Positions 1 to 6,893 of a stretch of 64,000 nucleotides of DNA are shown piece after piece. The notes beneath the pieces were generated by a model, which did not search any database, had not been told where the DNA came from, and was given only the letters and a program-made list of their open reading frames with translations. Source of the stretch: Streptomyces sp. NBC_01264 (GTDB taxonomy: Bacteria > Actinomycetota > Actinomycetes > Streptomycetales > Streptomycetaceae); NCBI RefSeq assembly GCF_026340675.1, contig NZ_JAPEOX010000001.1, forward strand, positions 6,014,001-6,078,000. The letters run 5' to 3'. The translations under genes and the position numbers were made by a program. The number at the start of each line of letters is the position of its first letter. Within the stretch, counting starts at the first letter, position 1.

Positions 1-374
1 TCGCCACCGGCAACACGGTCGTCGTCATCGCCTCCGAGAAGGCGCCGCTCCCGGCGCTCTCCCTCGGCGAGGTACTGGCCACCTCCGACCTGCCCGGCGG
101 CGTCGTCAACATCCTGTCCGGCAAGGCCGCCGAGATGGGCCCGCACCTGGCCTCCCACCAGGACGTCAACGCGATCGACCTGGCGGGCGCCGGCGAGGCG
201 CTGGCCAAGGAGCTGGAGATCGCGGCCGCGGACAACCTCAAGCGCGTCCTGCGTCCACAGCCTGTGGACGACTGGAGCGCGGACCCGGGCACGGCGCGCA
301 TGACGGCGTTCCTGGAGACCAAGACCGTCTGGCACCCGACCGGGTCGCTGGGCGCGGGCGGGTCTTCCTACTAG
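1..374 (+). CDS. Aldehyde dehydrogenase family protein, C-terminal part
   Basis: The gene starts before the window; the reading frame is open from base 3 to the TAG at 372-374 (about 123 residues). It holds the end of the aldehyde dehydrogenase fold: the stretch around LPGGVVNILSGK matches the family's conserved segment after the NAD site. The catalytic Cys region would normally follow about there, but what is visible here is short and reads as a degenerate or regulatory-type C-terminus (NLKRVLRP..DDW), so I cannot confirm catalysis. These enzymes oxidise aldehydes to acids with NAD(P). A hairpin terminator follows at 395-427. Family call fairly sure, substrate unknown. Confidence 0.7.
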   Translation, partial: ATGNTVVVIASEKAPLPALSLGEVLATSDLPGGVVNILSGKAAEMGPHLASHQDVNAIDLAGAGEALAKELEIAAADNLKRVLRPQPVDDWSADPGTARMTAFLETKTVWHPTGSLGAGGSSY

Positions 375-394
375 AAGCCCTTCCCCCGCATACG

Positions 395-427
395 GGCCCC
401 GGCAGCGTCCCCCGCGCTGCCGGGGCC
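395..427. terminator. Hairpin between convergent genes
   Basis: A 13-bp perfect stem (395-407 with 415-427) and 7-base loop lies between the aldehyde dehydrogenase gene and the convergent gene ending at 437. It probably works for both strands. Confidence 0.65.
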
Positions 428-436
428 TCTTCGTGC

Positions 437-793
437 CTACGGCTTCGGGAGCACCGGTCCGAGCAGCGAGGAGACCGCCGTGGTGGGCAGCTCGCCGACC
501 GACGGCCCCTGGGTCAGGATCCCCGTGACCATGCCGGTGCCGACGGAGGGGAAATCCGCGACCTTGGTGGCGACGCCGTTGTCGAGGGGGTCCACACCGG
601 TGTGGGCCAGGGGATTCACCTTGAGGTTCGCGATCGGGTTGGAGACGCCCGCCAGGGCCGCCGGAACGTCGAGCTCGCCCGCCTGTGCGCCGCCGACGGC
701 CATCGCCAGGGCCGCGCCGGCCATCGAGAGGGTCAGGCCTGCGGAGCGCAGCGCCTTGGGTTGGGGGGCTTTGGGGGCCGCGTGACGTGCCAT
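437..793 (-). CDS. Small secreted hypothetical protein
   Basis: 118 residues from the ATG at 793. An earlier in-frame ATG exists, but only the start at 793 puts a signal peptide at the N-terminus. Residues 1-40 are a basic stretch followed by a hydrophobic core (TLSMAGAALAMAVGGAQA) with an Ala-rich cleavage site. The mature part (about 80 residues) is rich in Pro, Val, Gly and Leu and has no Cys and no motif I recognise. Related short secreted proteins are common in Streptomyces, some mislabelled ATP-binding in databases. Function unknown; export is the only inference I would make. Confidence 0.6.
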   Translation of the reverse strand: MARHAAPKAPQPKALRSAGLTLSMAGAALAMAVGGAQAGELDVPAALAGVSNPIANLKVNPLAHTGVDPLDNGVATKVADFPSVGTGMVTGILTQGPSVGELPTTAVSSLLGPVLPKP

Positions 794-879
794 GGATTCC
801 CGCCTGTGGGCTCGTGTGGGGACGTAGTCGTGCGCGCACGCAGCGTAGCGATGCGGGCTCGTCCACCGGTACCTCGACT

Positions 880-2203
880 TGGGCGCCATCACTCGTTCGA
901 GGAGATCCCTGGGAGATCGCAGTGAAGGCGACGCATCACGCCGTTACGTTCGCGGCATGAAGGCGCCGACCGAAGTCGAGGAGCCCGGGTACGCTCGGTT
1001 CACCTACCGGCTTCGCGTATCGTCGACCGCGCTCGTCAAGCTGTCGGCTGAGTGGGCGCGGTGCCGGTGGGTCTGGAACGAATGCACCGCGCGGTCGAAG
1101 AAGAGCCACGCCGAGGGTGAGAAATGCGGTCCGGCCCGGCTGGACAAAATGCTGACCGAGGCCCGCAACCACATCACCTGGTTGGGCGACGGCAGCAGCG
1201 TTCCGCAGCAGCAGCTCATCCGGGACTTCGAGAAGTCCCGCGCCATAGCCCTGAAGGACATCAAGGCCGGGTTGCCGATGCGGCAGCGGGCGGGAATGCC
1301 CACGTACAAGAAGAAGTACGCGGCCGATCCGAGTCTCAACTACACCCGCCGAGGTTTCCGCATCCGGGACGGCCGTCTCCATCTTGCGGGCGGCATCGCC
1401 CTGACCGTGGTGTGGTCCCGGGTTCTTCCGGTGGATCCGTCGTCGGTACGGATCTTCCGCGACAGCCTCGGCCACTGGTACGCGTCCTTCGTCATCCCCG
1501 CCGAAGTGCAGCCGCTCCCGGAAACGGGTGCGGTGATCGGGATCGACTGGGGCGTGAAGGAGACCGCGACCACCACCAGTGACGCGCACGACCTCCCCCA
1601 CGCCGAGTACGGCAAGAAGGCAGCAGCCGGGCTCGCCCGCTATCAGCGGACGATGGCCCGACGGAAGCCGGCGAAGGGCAAGCCCGGGTCGAGGGGCTAC
1701 CGGGCGGCGAAGAAGCTGACCGCGAAGCTCCACAAGAAGGTGGCCCGGCAGCGGCAGGACACCGGCCGCAAGTGGGCGAAGTCCGTGGTCCGCGATCACG
1801 ACGCCCTCGCGGTGGAGGACTTCCGGCCGAAGTTCCTCGCCAAGTCGGCCATGGCCCGCAAGGCCGCCGATGCGGCGATCTCCGCCACCAAGCGCGAGCT
1901 GATCAATATGGCCCGCAAGCACCAGCACGTTCTGTACCTGGTGCACCCGTCGCACACCACCATGGACTGCGGGCGGCGCGGAGCGAGAGCCAAGCACGCA
2001 CTGCCGCTGTCGGAACGCACATACGCGTGCACCGCGTGCGGAGCCGTCTCTCCCCGGTACAAGAACTCCGCACACGTGATGCTCGTCCGGGCAGGACTCG
2101 ACCCGGCTGGCGCTGATCGTGGAAGACCTGCCGGCCCGCCGGGCCGCCAGGCTGCGTGAGCCAGGATTCCCCGTCTTTTGTCTTTGGGAGGGGGAGGAGT
2201 CAA
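880..2203 (+). mobile_element. IS200/IS605-like element carrying only tnpB (decayed)
   Basis: The element is inferred from the tnpB gene plus a right end at about 2161-2203. There, the CCCC / GGGGGAGGAGTCAA pattern typical of the 3' end of Streptomyces TnpB elements is seen as an imperfect hairpin. No tnpA is present, so it could only have moved in trans. The left end is not resolved; 880 is a guess. The right end lies about 12 bases before the start codon of the next gene, so the insertion seems to have replaced that gene's own leader. Confidence 0.55.
957..2159 (+). CDS. tnpB: TnpB (OrfB) RNA-guided nuclease homologue, probably inactive
   Basis: 400 residues from the ATG at 957; the open frame extends further upstream, but homologues begin near here. 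TnpB normally binds an RNA made from the element's right end and cuts DNA with a RuvC-like site. Seen here: RuvC-I Asp in IGIDWG (D197), RuvC-II Glu in AVEDF (E287), then a zinc ribbon and RuvC-III region near residues 338-375. In family members the ribbon reads CxxC..CxxC and the last motif RDKNSA. Here the first pair is C338-x-x-R341 and the motif is R-Y368-K-N-S-A, so one zinc ligand and the third catalytic Asp are lost (each explicable by one base change). The C-terminal zinc pair CTAC is kept. No frameshift. Likely nuclease-dead, by decay or, less likely, by exaptation. Confidence 0.85.
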   Translation: MKAPTEVEEPGYARFTYRLRVSSTALVKLSAEWARCRWVWNECTARSKKSHAEGEKCGPARLDKMLTEARNHITWLGDGSSVPQQQLIRDFEKSRAIALKDIKAGLPMRQRAGMPTYKKKYAADPSLNYTRRGFRIRDGRLHLAGGIALTVVWSRVLPVDPSSVRIFRDSLGHWYASFVIPAEVQPLPETGAVIGIDWGVKETATTTSDAHDLPHAEYGKKAAAGLARYQRTMARRKPAKGKPGSRGYRAAKKLTAKLHKKVARQRQDTGRKWAKSVVRDHDALAVEDFRPKFLAKSAMARKAADAAISATKRELINMARKHQHVLYLVHPSHTTMDCGRRGARAKHALPLSERTYACTACGAVSPRYKNSAHVMLVRAGLDPAGADRGRPAGPPGRQAA

Positions 2204-2214
2204 ACTGTTGTTCC

Positions 2215-2847
2215 GTGAGCTGTTCCTCTCCTTTGCCTACGCGTGTCGTCCTGCTGACCGGGCCCTCGGGCTCCGGCAAGTCCTCGTTGGCGGCCCGTTC
2301 CGGGTTGCCCGTGCTGCGCCTGGACGACTTCTACAAGGACGGCGACGACCTCACCCTCCCGCGGGTCGAGGGCAGCGCCGACATCGACTGGGACTCCCCG
2401 CTGTCCTGGGACGCGGAGGCGGCCGTGGCCGCGATCGCCGAGCTGTGCGCGGCCGGGCGGACCGAGGTTCCGGTCTACGACATCGCCACCTCCTCGCGGA
2501 CCGGCACCGAGGCGCTGGACATCTCCCGCACCCCGCTGTTCATCGCCGAGGGGATCTTCGCGGCGGACATCGCGGTGCGGTGCCAGGAGCTGGGGCTGCT
2601 GGCGGACGCGATCTGCCTGCGCGGGCGGCCCAGCACCACCTTCCGGCGGCGCCTGGCCCGTGACCTGCGCGAGGGCCGCAAGTCGGTGCCGATGCTCCTG
2701 CGACGCGGCTGGCGGCTGATGCGGGCCGAGCGGGGCATCGTGGCCCGGCACACCGCGCTGGGGGCTCACGCCTGCGGCCGCGACGAGGCGCTCGGCCGCC
2801 TGGCCGCCGCCGCTGCGGGGCGTCACCGGGCCGCGATCCCGGCGTAG
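2215..2847 (+). CDS. Uridine kinase-like P-loop ATPase
   Basis: 210 residues from the GTG at 2215. Residues 10-20 hold a Walker A motif, GPSGSGKSS, followed by LRLDDFYKDGDD, the pattern of uridine kinase and related nucleoside kinases, and a Walker B-like LFIAEGIFA. This suggests ATP-dependent phosphorylation of a nucleoside or similar small alcohol, in the cytoplasm. The nearest purine-rich ribosome-binding sequence (GGGGAGGAG, 2191-2199) is inside the right end of the upstream transposon, 15 bases from the start. Translation may therefore now depend on transposon sequence. A good hairpin terminator follows. Substrate not proven. Confidence 0.75.
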   Translation: MSCSSPLPTRVVLLTGPSGSGKSSLAARSGLPVLRLDDFYKDGDDLTLPRVEGSADIDWDSPLSWDAEAAVAAIAELCAAGRTEVPVYDIATSSRTGTEALDISRTPLFIAEGIFAADIAVRCQELGLLADAICLRGRPSTTFRRRLARDLREGRKSVPMLLRRGWRLMRAERGIVARHTALGAHACGRDEALGRLAAAAAGRHRAAIPA

Positions 2848-2857
2848 CGGCAACGTG

Positions 2858-2904
2858 AAAAGGCGGGACCCCGCGGACCCCCGGCCGCGTGATCCCGCCT
2901 TTTT
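2858..2904 (+). terminator. Terminator with T run
   Basis: An 11-12 bp stem (AAAAGGCGGGA paired with TCCCGCCTTTT) is followed by five T. It closes the uridine kinase gene and faces the 3' end of sigQ, so it may serve both. Confidence 0.75.
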
Positions 2905-2975
2905 CCCCCGTGGCCCCCGTCCCACCCCCGCAGGACGGGCCCCCTGGCCCGATGGTCTTTGTGTACCGGCCGCCG

Positions 2976-3695
2976 TTACGCGACCAGGTCCTCGAAGGAC
3001 TCCGCCTCGTCGCGGCCGAAGCTCAGCGCCTCGTCCTCGCGCATGCGGCGCAGGGAGCGCCAGATGCTCGACTTCACCGTGCCGACGCTGATGCCGAGGA
3101 TCTCCGCGATCTCCGGGTCCGTTCGGCCCTCGTAGTACCGGAGCACCAGCATCGTGCGCTGCGGCTCCGGGATGCGGGTGAGCGCCTGCCACAGCACGGC
3201 GCGCAGCTCCGTACCGCCCATGGCGTCCGTGTCCGAGGCCGTCTCCGGCAGCTCTTCCGTCGGGTACTCGTTGAGCTTGCGCCGGCGCCAGGCGCTGATG
3301 TGCAGGTTCGTCATCGTGCGGCGCAGGTACCCGCCGACGGCGGCCTTGTCGCTGATGCGGTCCCAGGCGCGGTACGTGGAGAACAGCGCGGTCTGCAGCA
3401 GGTCCTCGGCCTCGTAGCGGTCGCCGGTCAGGTGGAAGGCCGTCGCGTAGAGGGCGGCCCGCCGCTCCTGGACGTACGCCGTGAACTCGGCTTCGTTGGA
3501 GGAGTCCGGGACGTCCGCGGAGCCCGGCGTGCGCTGGGCGGGGACGGAGGGGCGCTCGTAGGTCTTCGCGTCGATGGCCACCACGTGCGCCGGCCGCCGG
3601 GAAGGGGCCGTCGCCGTACGGATTGCCGTGCGGCGGTTCACATCGTGCAGCCGCGTGACAATCGCGCTGGTGTTGAGGCTGTGCAGCGTGTTCAT
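2976..3695 (-). CDS. sigQ: SigE-family ECF-type sigma factor SigQ
   Basis: 239 residues. A divergent N-terminal extension of about 65 residues precedes sigma region 2 (FTAYVQERRAALYATAFHLT, EAEDLLQTALF) and region 4 (LVLRYYEGRTDPEIAEILGI, VGTVKSSIWRSL), which carry the DNA-binding helices. It directs RNA polymerase core to its promoters. In S. coelicolor sigQ lies divergent to afsQ1-afsQ2, is activated by AfsQ1 and antagonises antibiotic production. The same arrangement is seen here, with a matching operator at 3777-3792. No anti-sigma gene is adjacent. Confidence 0.88.
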   Translation of the reverse strand: MNTLHSLNTSAIVTRLHDVNRRTAIRTATAPSRRPAHVVAIDAKTYERPSVPAQRTPGSADVPDSSNEAEFTAYVQERRAALYATAFHLTGDRYEAEDLLQTALFSTYRAWDRISDKAAVGGYLRRTMTNLHISAWRRRKLNEYPTEELPETASDTDAMGGTELRAVLWQALTRIPEPQRTMLVLRYYEGRTDPEIAEILGISVGTVKSSIWRSLRRMREDEALSFGRDEAESFEDLVA

Positions 3696-3776
3696 CTCGC
3701 GCCCCCCGTCGTGGAGTCTGTCTGGTCCGTTGCCTAGAAGACTGCCCGGCCGACATAACCGGGGTGTCCTTCGACT

Positions 3777-3792
3777 GTCACAGGCCTGTCAC
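3777..3792. promoter_or_regulatory. AfsQ1 operator (GTCAC-N6-GTCAC)
   Basis: Two GTCAC half-sites separated by six bases lie between sigQ and afsQ1. This fits exactly the published AfsQ1 consensus GTNAC-N6-GTNAC. It is about 80 bases from the sigQ start and 90 from the afsQ1 start, and could control both. Confidence 0.8.
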
Positions 3793-3882
3793 AGGGTCCG
3801 GGTGGGGCGGGGTCGGGGCCGCGGCGGGATTGGAGGCCCCCGGAGGTCGAAGTCCCGCGGGGCGATGGGACAGAATGAGCGC

Positions 3883-4560
3883 GTGCCTTTCCTGTTGCTC
3901 ATCGAGGACGACGACGCCATCCGCACGGCCCTCGAACTCTCCCTGTCACGCCAGGGCCACCGTGTGGCCACCGCGGCGACGGGCGAGGACGGCCTCAAAC
4001 TGCTGCGCGAGCAGCGGCCCGACCTGATCGTGCTCGACGTCATGCTGCCCGGCATCGACGGCTTCGAGGTGTGCCGGCGCATCCGCCGCACCGACCAGCT
4101 GCCGATCATCCTGCTCACCGCGCGCAACGACGACATCGACGTGGTCGTCGGCCTGGAGTCGGGAGCCGACGACTACGTCGTCAAGCCCGTGCAGGGGCGG
4201 GTGCTCGACGCCCGCATCCGGGCGGTGCTGCGCCGCGGCGAGCGCGAGTCCACCGACACCGCGGTCTTCGGCCCGCTGGTCATCGACCGCTCCGCCATGA
4301 CGGTGACCAAGAACGGCGAGGACCTCCAGCTCACCCCGACCGAGCTGCGGCTGCTCCTGGAGCTCAGCCGCCGTCCCGGCCAGGCGCTCTCGCGCCAGCA
4401 ACTGCTGCGGCTGGTGTGGGAGCACGACTACCTCGGTGACTCGCGCCTCGTCGACGCCTGCGTGCAGCGGCTGCGCGCCAAGGTCGAGGAAGTGCCCTCG
4501 TCGCCGACCCTGATCCGTACCGTGCGGGGCGTCGGCTACCGGCTGGACTCCCCGCAGTGA
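3883..4560 (+). CDS. afsQ1: Response regulator AfsQ1
   Basis: 225 residues, GTG start at 3883; the longer upstream frame is rejected because the receiver domain begins at once with LLLIEDDDAIR. Receiver domain (1-120): acidic pocket EDD, phospho-acceptor Asp in VLDVMLPG, Thr in LLTARN, Lys in VVKPV. OmpR/PhoB winged helix (130-225) ends with RTVRGVGYRLD. The protein is near-identical to S. coelicolor AfsQ1, which with AfsQ2 regulates antibiotic production, nitrogen genes and sigQ. Its stop overlaps the afsQ2 start (GTGA). A CAGAAT box six bases before the GTG suggests a leaderless message. Confidence 0.93.
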   Translation: MPFLLLIEDDDAIRTALELSLSRQGHRVATAATGEDGLKLLREQRPDLIVLDVMLPGIDGFEVCRRIRRTDQLPIILLTARNDDIDVVVGLESGADDYVVKPVQGRVLDARIRAVLRRGERESTDTAVFGPLVIDRSAMTVTKNGEDLQLTPTELRLLLELSRRPGQALSRQQLLRLVWEHDYLGDSRLVDACVQRLRAKVEEVPSSPTLIRTVRGVGYRLDSPQ

Positions 4561-6047
4561 TCCGAGCCCTGTTCGCGGGCCGGCGCTGGACCAGCCTGCG
4601 GCTGCGGCTCCTCGTCGTGTTCGCACTGGTCGCGCTGACGGCCGCCGTCTCCGCGTCCGGGATCGCTTACTGGCTCAACCGCGAGGCCGTCCTGACCCGG
4701 ACCCAGGACGCCGCCCTCGGCGACTTCCGGCAGGAGATGCAGAACCGGGCCGCGGCCCTGCCCGCCGACCCGACGCAGGAGGAGCTGCAGCACACCGCCG
4801 AGATGATGGCGGGCAGCAGCCCCGGCTACAGCGTGCTGCTGGTCGACGAGAAGAACGGCCGCAAGGTGTCCGGTACGGCCGGTCCCGACGCCTTCTCGCT
4901 GGCCGACGTACCGAAGTCGCTCCAGCACGCCGTGGACGACCGGCAGAAGACCACCTCGGCCAACGACGCCGCGTACCACGTGTACTGGCAGCGCACGAAG
5001 CCGAACGGGAACCCGTACCTGGTCGGCGGCACCCGGATCGTGGGCGGCGGCCCGACCGGCTACATGTACAAGTCCCTCGCCCAGGAGCGCGACGACCTCA
5101 ACGCCCTGGCCTGGTCGCTGACCATCGCCACCGGGCTCGCACTGCTCGGGTCGGCGCTGCTCGCGCAGGCCGCCGCCCGTACGGTGCTGCGGCCCGTGCA
5201 GCGGCTCGGCGACGCGGCGCGGCGGCTCGGCGAAGGGGAGCTGGACCACCGGCTGGAGGTGTCGGGGACGGACGAACTCGCCGACCTGGCCCACACCTTC
5301 AACAAGACGGCGGAGGCGCTGGAGAAGAAGGTCGCCGACATGAGCGCGCGGGAGGAGTCCAGCCGGCGGTTCGTCGCGGACATGTCCCACGAACTGCGCA
5401 CGCCGCTGACGGCGCTGACGGCGGTCGCCGAGGTGCTGGAAGACGAGGTCGAGTTCCTCGATCCGATGATCGCACCGGCGGTGGGCCTGGTCGTGAGCGA
5501 GACCAGGCGGCTGAACGACCTCGTGGAGAACCTCATGGAGGTCACCCGCTTCGACGCGGGCACGGCGCGCCTCGTGCTGGACGACGTGGACGTCGCCGAC
5601 CAGGTGACGGCGTGCATCGACACACGGGCGTGGCTCGACGCGGTCGAAATCGACGCGGAGCGCGGGATCGTGGCGCGGCTCGACCCGCGGCGGCTCGACG
5701 TGATCCTCGCCAATCTGATCGGCAACGCGCTCAAGCACGGCGGATCGCCGGTGCGGGTCTCCATCCGGGTGGAGGGGGACTGGCTGGTGATCGCCGTACG
5801 GGACAACGGGCCGGGCATCCCCGAGGCCGTACTGCCGCACGTCTTCGACCGGTTCTACAAGGCGAGCGCGTCGCGGCCGAAGTCGGACGGCAGCGGGCTC
5901 GGCCTGTCCATCGCGATGGAGAACGCGCACATCCACGGCGGCGACATCACCGCGGAGAACGGGGCGCAGGGCGGTGCGCTGTTCACGCTGCGGCTGCCGG
6001 TGGACGTGGGGAAGGTGATCGCCGGTGGTGGCGACGACGAGGCGTAG
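4557..6047 (+). CDS. afsQ2: Sensor histidine kinase AfsQ2
   Basis: 496 residues, GTG start overlapping the afsQ1 stop by GTGA, so translation is probably coupled. Domains: TM1 at about 17-40, an extracytoplasmic sensor of about 140 residues, TM2 at about 182-205, and HAMP (LRPVQRLGDAARRLGEGELD). The H box is FVADMSHELRTPLT (phosphorylated His), the N box ILANLIGNALKHGG, and the G boxes DNGPGIP and GSGLGLS. It phosphorylates AfsQ1. The signal is not known from sequence; work in S. coelicolor links the pair to glutamate as nitrogen source. Confidence 0.93.
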   Translation: MIRALFAGRRWTSLRLRLLVVFALVALTAAVSASGIAYWLNREAVLTRTQDAALGDFRQEMQNRAAALPADPTQEELQHTAEMMAGSSPGYSVLLVDEKNGRKVSGTAGPDAFSLADVPKSLQHAVDDRQKTTSANDAAYHVYWQRTKPNGNPYLVGGTRIVGGGPTGYMYKSLAQERDDLNALAWSLTIATGLALLGSALLAQAAARTVLRPVQRLGDAARRLGEGELDHRLEVSGTDELADLAHTFNKTAEALEKKVADMSAREESSRRFVADMSHELRTPLTALTAVAEVLEDEVEFLDPMIAPAVGLVVSETRRLNDLVENLMEVTRFDAGTARLVLDDVDVADQVTACIDTRAWLDAVEIDAERGIVARLDPRRLDVILANLIGNALKHGGSPVRVSIRVEGDWLVIAVRDNGPGIPEAVLPHVFDRFYKASASRPKSDGSGLGLSIAMENAHIHGGDITAENGAQGGALFTLRLPVDVGKVIAGGGDDEA

Positions 6048-6768
6048 GGCGGCGGAGCGCGGGACGCCGGGGAGCGGGACCGTGCTGCGCGGGAGCGCGA
6101 GGCGCGGTGTGGTGCTCGGCGCGACGCTCGGTACGACGGCCGTCGTGGTGGCCCTGGGCCTGTTGTCCCTGGGCGTCCTGACGGGCTGCGGGATCCGGGC
6201 GACCACCGTGCCGGTGGACGTGGGACCGGCGCCCTCGCGGGTCTCCTGCAAGACCCCGGCGGGTACCGCGTCGTCGGGAACGGGCGGAGTGCAGGGCGTC
6301 CGGGCCACGGTGGAACTTGTCTGCGGGGCGCAGCTGGTGGGCGTCCAGCGGGTGGTGCCGCTGCCGGAGAAGCAGCCCGCGCGGGACGTGGCGGTGCTCG
6401 TCACCCAGGCCCTGCTGGAGATGCTCCAGCGGGAGCCGTCGGCGGAGGAGCGGGAGGCCGGCTTCACGACCGAGGTACCGGCGACGCTGACGGCCTCGGC
6501 GCCGCGGGCGGGCGATCCTGCGGGCACGGTGCGGCTGAGCCGCAAGCCCGAGGACCTGCCCCCGGTGGCGCTGTCGCAGCTGGTGTGCACGCTCGCGGAG
6601 ACCGACGTGCTGTCGGCGGGGCCGGGCCCGGTGGTCCTGGGCGGTCCCGACGCGGATCCGCCGAGGGCCTGGGAGTGCACGGACGCCGTCCGCTCCCGCC
6701 CGGAGTCGGTCGCGACCCTGGGCGACGTGGTCCGGCCGACGCCCACTCCGGCGCCCTCGGCTTCCTGA
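6025..6768 (+). CDS. Lipoprotein encoded with afsQ1-afsQ2
   Basis: 247 residues from the GTG at 6025, inside the last 23 bases of afsQ2. A basic N-terminus leads to a hydrophobic segment ending in a lipobox, GVLTGC (Cys near residue 55), so the mature protein is a membrane-anchored lipoprotein facing outward. The rest has two or three more Cys and a Pro/Thr-rich tail; no catalytic motif seen. A lipoprotein gene also follows afsQ2 in S. coelicolor (SCO4905). It could modulate the sensor, but that is inference. A later internal GTG is possible; the basic stretch before the hydrophobic core is unusually long. Confidence 0.75.
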   Translation: MVATTRRRAAERGTPGSGTVLRGSARRGVVLGATLGTTAVVVALGLLSLGVLTGCGIRATTVPVDVGPAPSRVSCKTPAGTASSGTGGVQGVRATVELVCGAQLVGVQRVVPLPEKQPARDVAVLVTQALLEMLQREPSAEEREAGFTTEVPATLTASAPRAGDPAGTVRLSRKPEDLPPVALSQLVCTLAETDVLSAGPGPVVLGGPDADPPRAWECTDAVRSRPESVATLGDVVRPTPTPAPSAS

Positions 6769-6780
6769 CCCGGTACGACG

Positions 6781-6812
6781 AAGGCCCCCCGAGCAGCGGC
6801 TCGGGGGGCCTT
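6781..6812. terminator. Strong hairpin with AA/TT flanks
   Basis: A perfect 13-bp stem, AAGGCCCCCCGAG with its complement, and a 6-base loop CAGCGG. It ends the afsQ operon; the convergent phosphomannomutase gene may use it too. Confidence 0.8.
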
Positions 6813-6826
6813 GGTACTGCCCGGTG

Positions 6827-6890
6827 CGTCGCCGGACGGAGTCCGGCGCAGCGGCGCGACGCCCGCGCAGCGGTGCGAGCGGCGCGTGAA
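6827..6890. repeat. Dispersed intergenic repeat, copy 1
   Basis: About 64 bases beginning CGTCGCCGGACGGAGTCCGG, with an internal perfect 8-bp hairpin (CGCCGGAC / GTCCGGCG, loop GGA). Nearly the same sequence occurs at 36615-36682, and relatives occur twice in tandem at 23909-24050. It lies at the 3' end of the phosphomannomutase gene. Confidence 0.75.
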
Positions 6891-6893
6891 GGA

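Noticed and set aside
2119..2214. Longer uridine kinase N-terminus starting at 2119
   Set aside because: This part is coded by the 3' end of the transposon and has no kinase homology.
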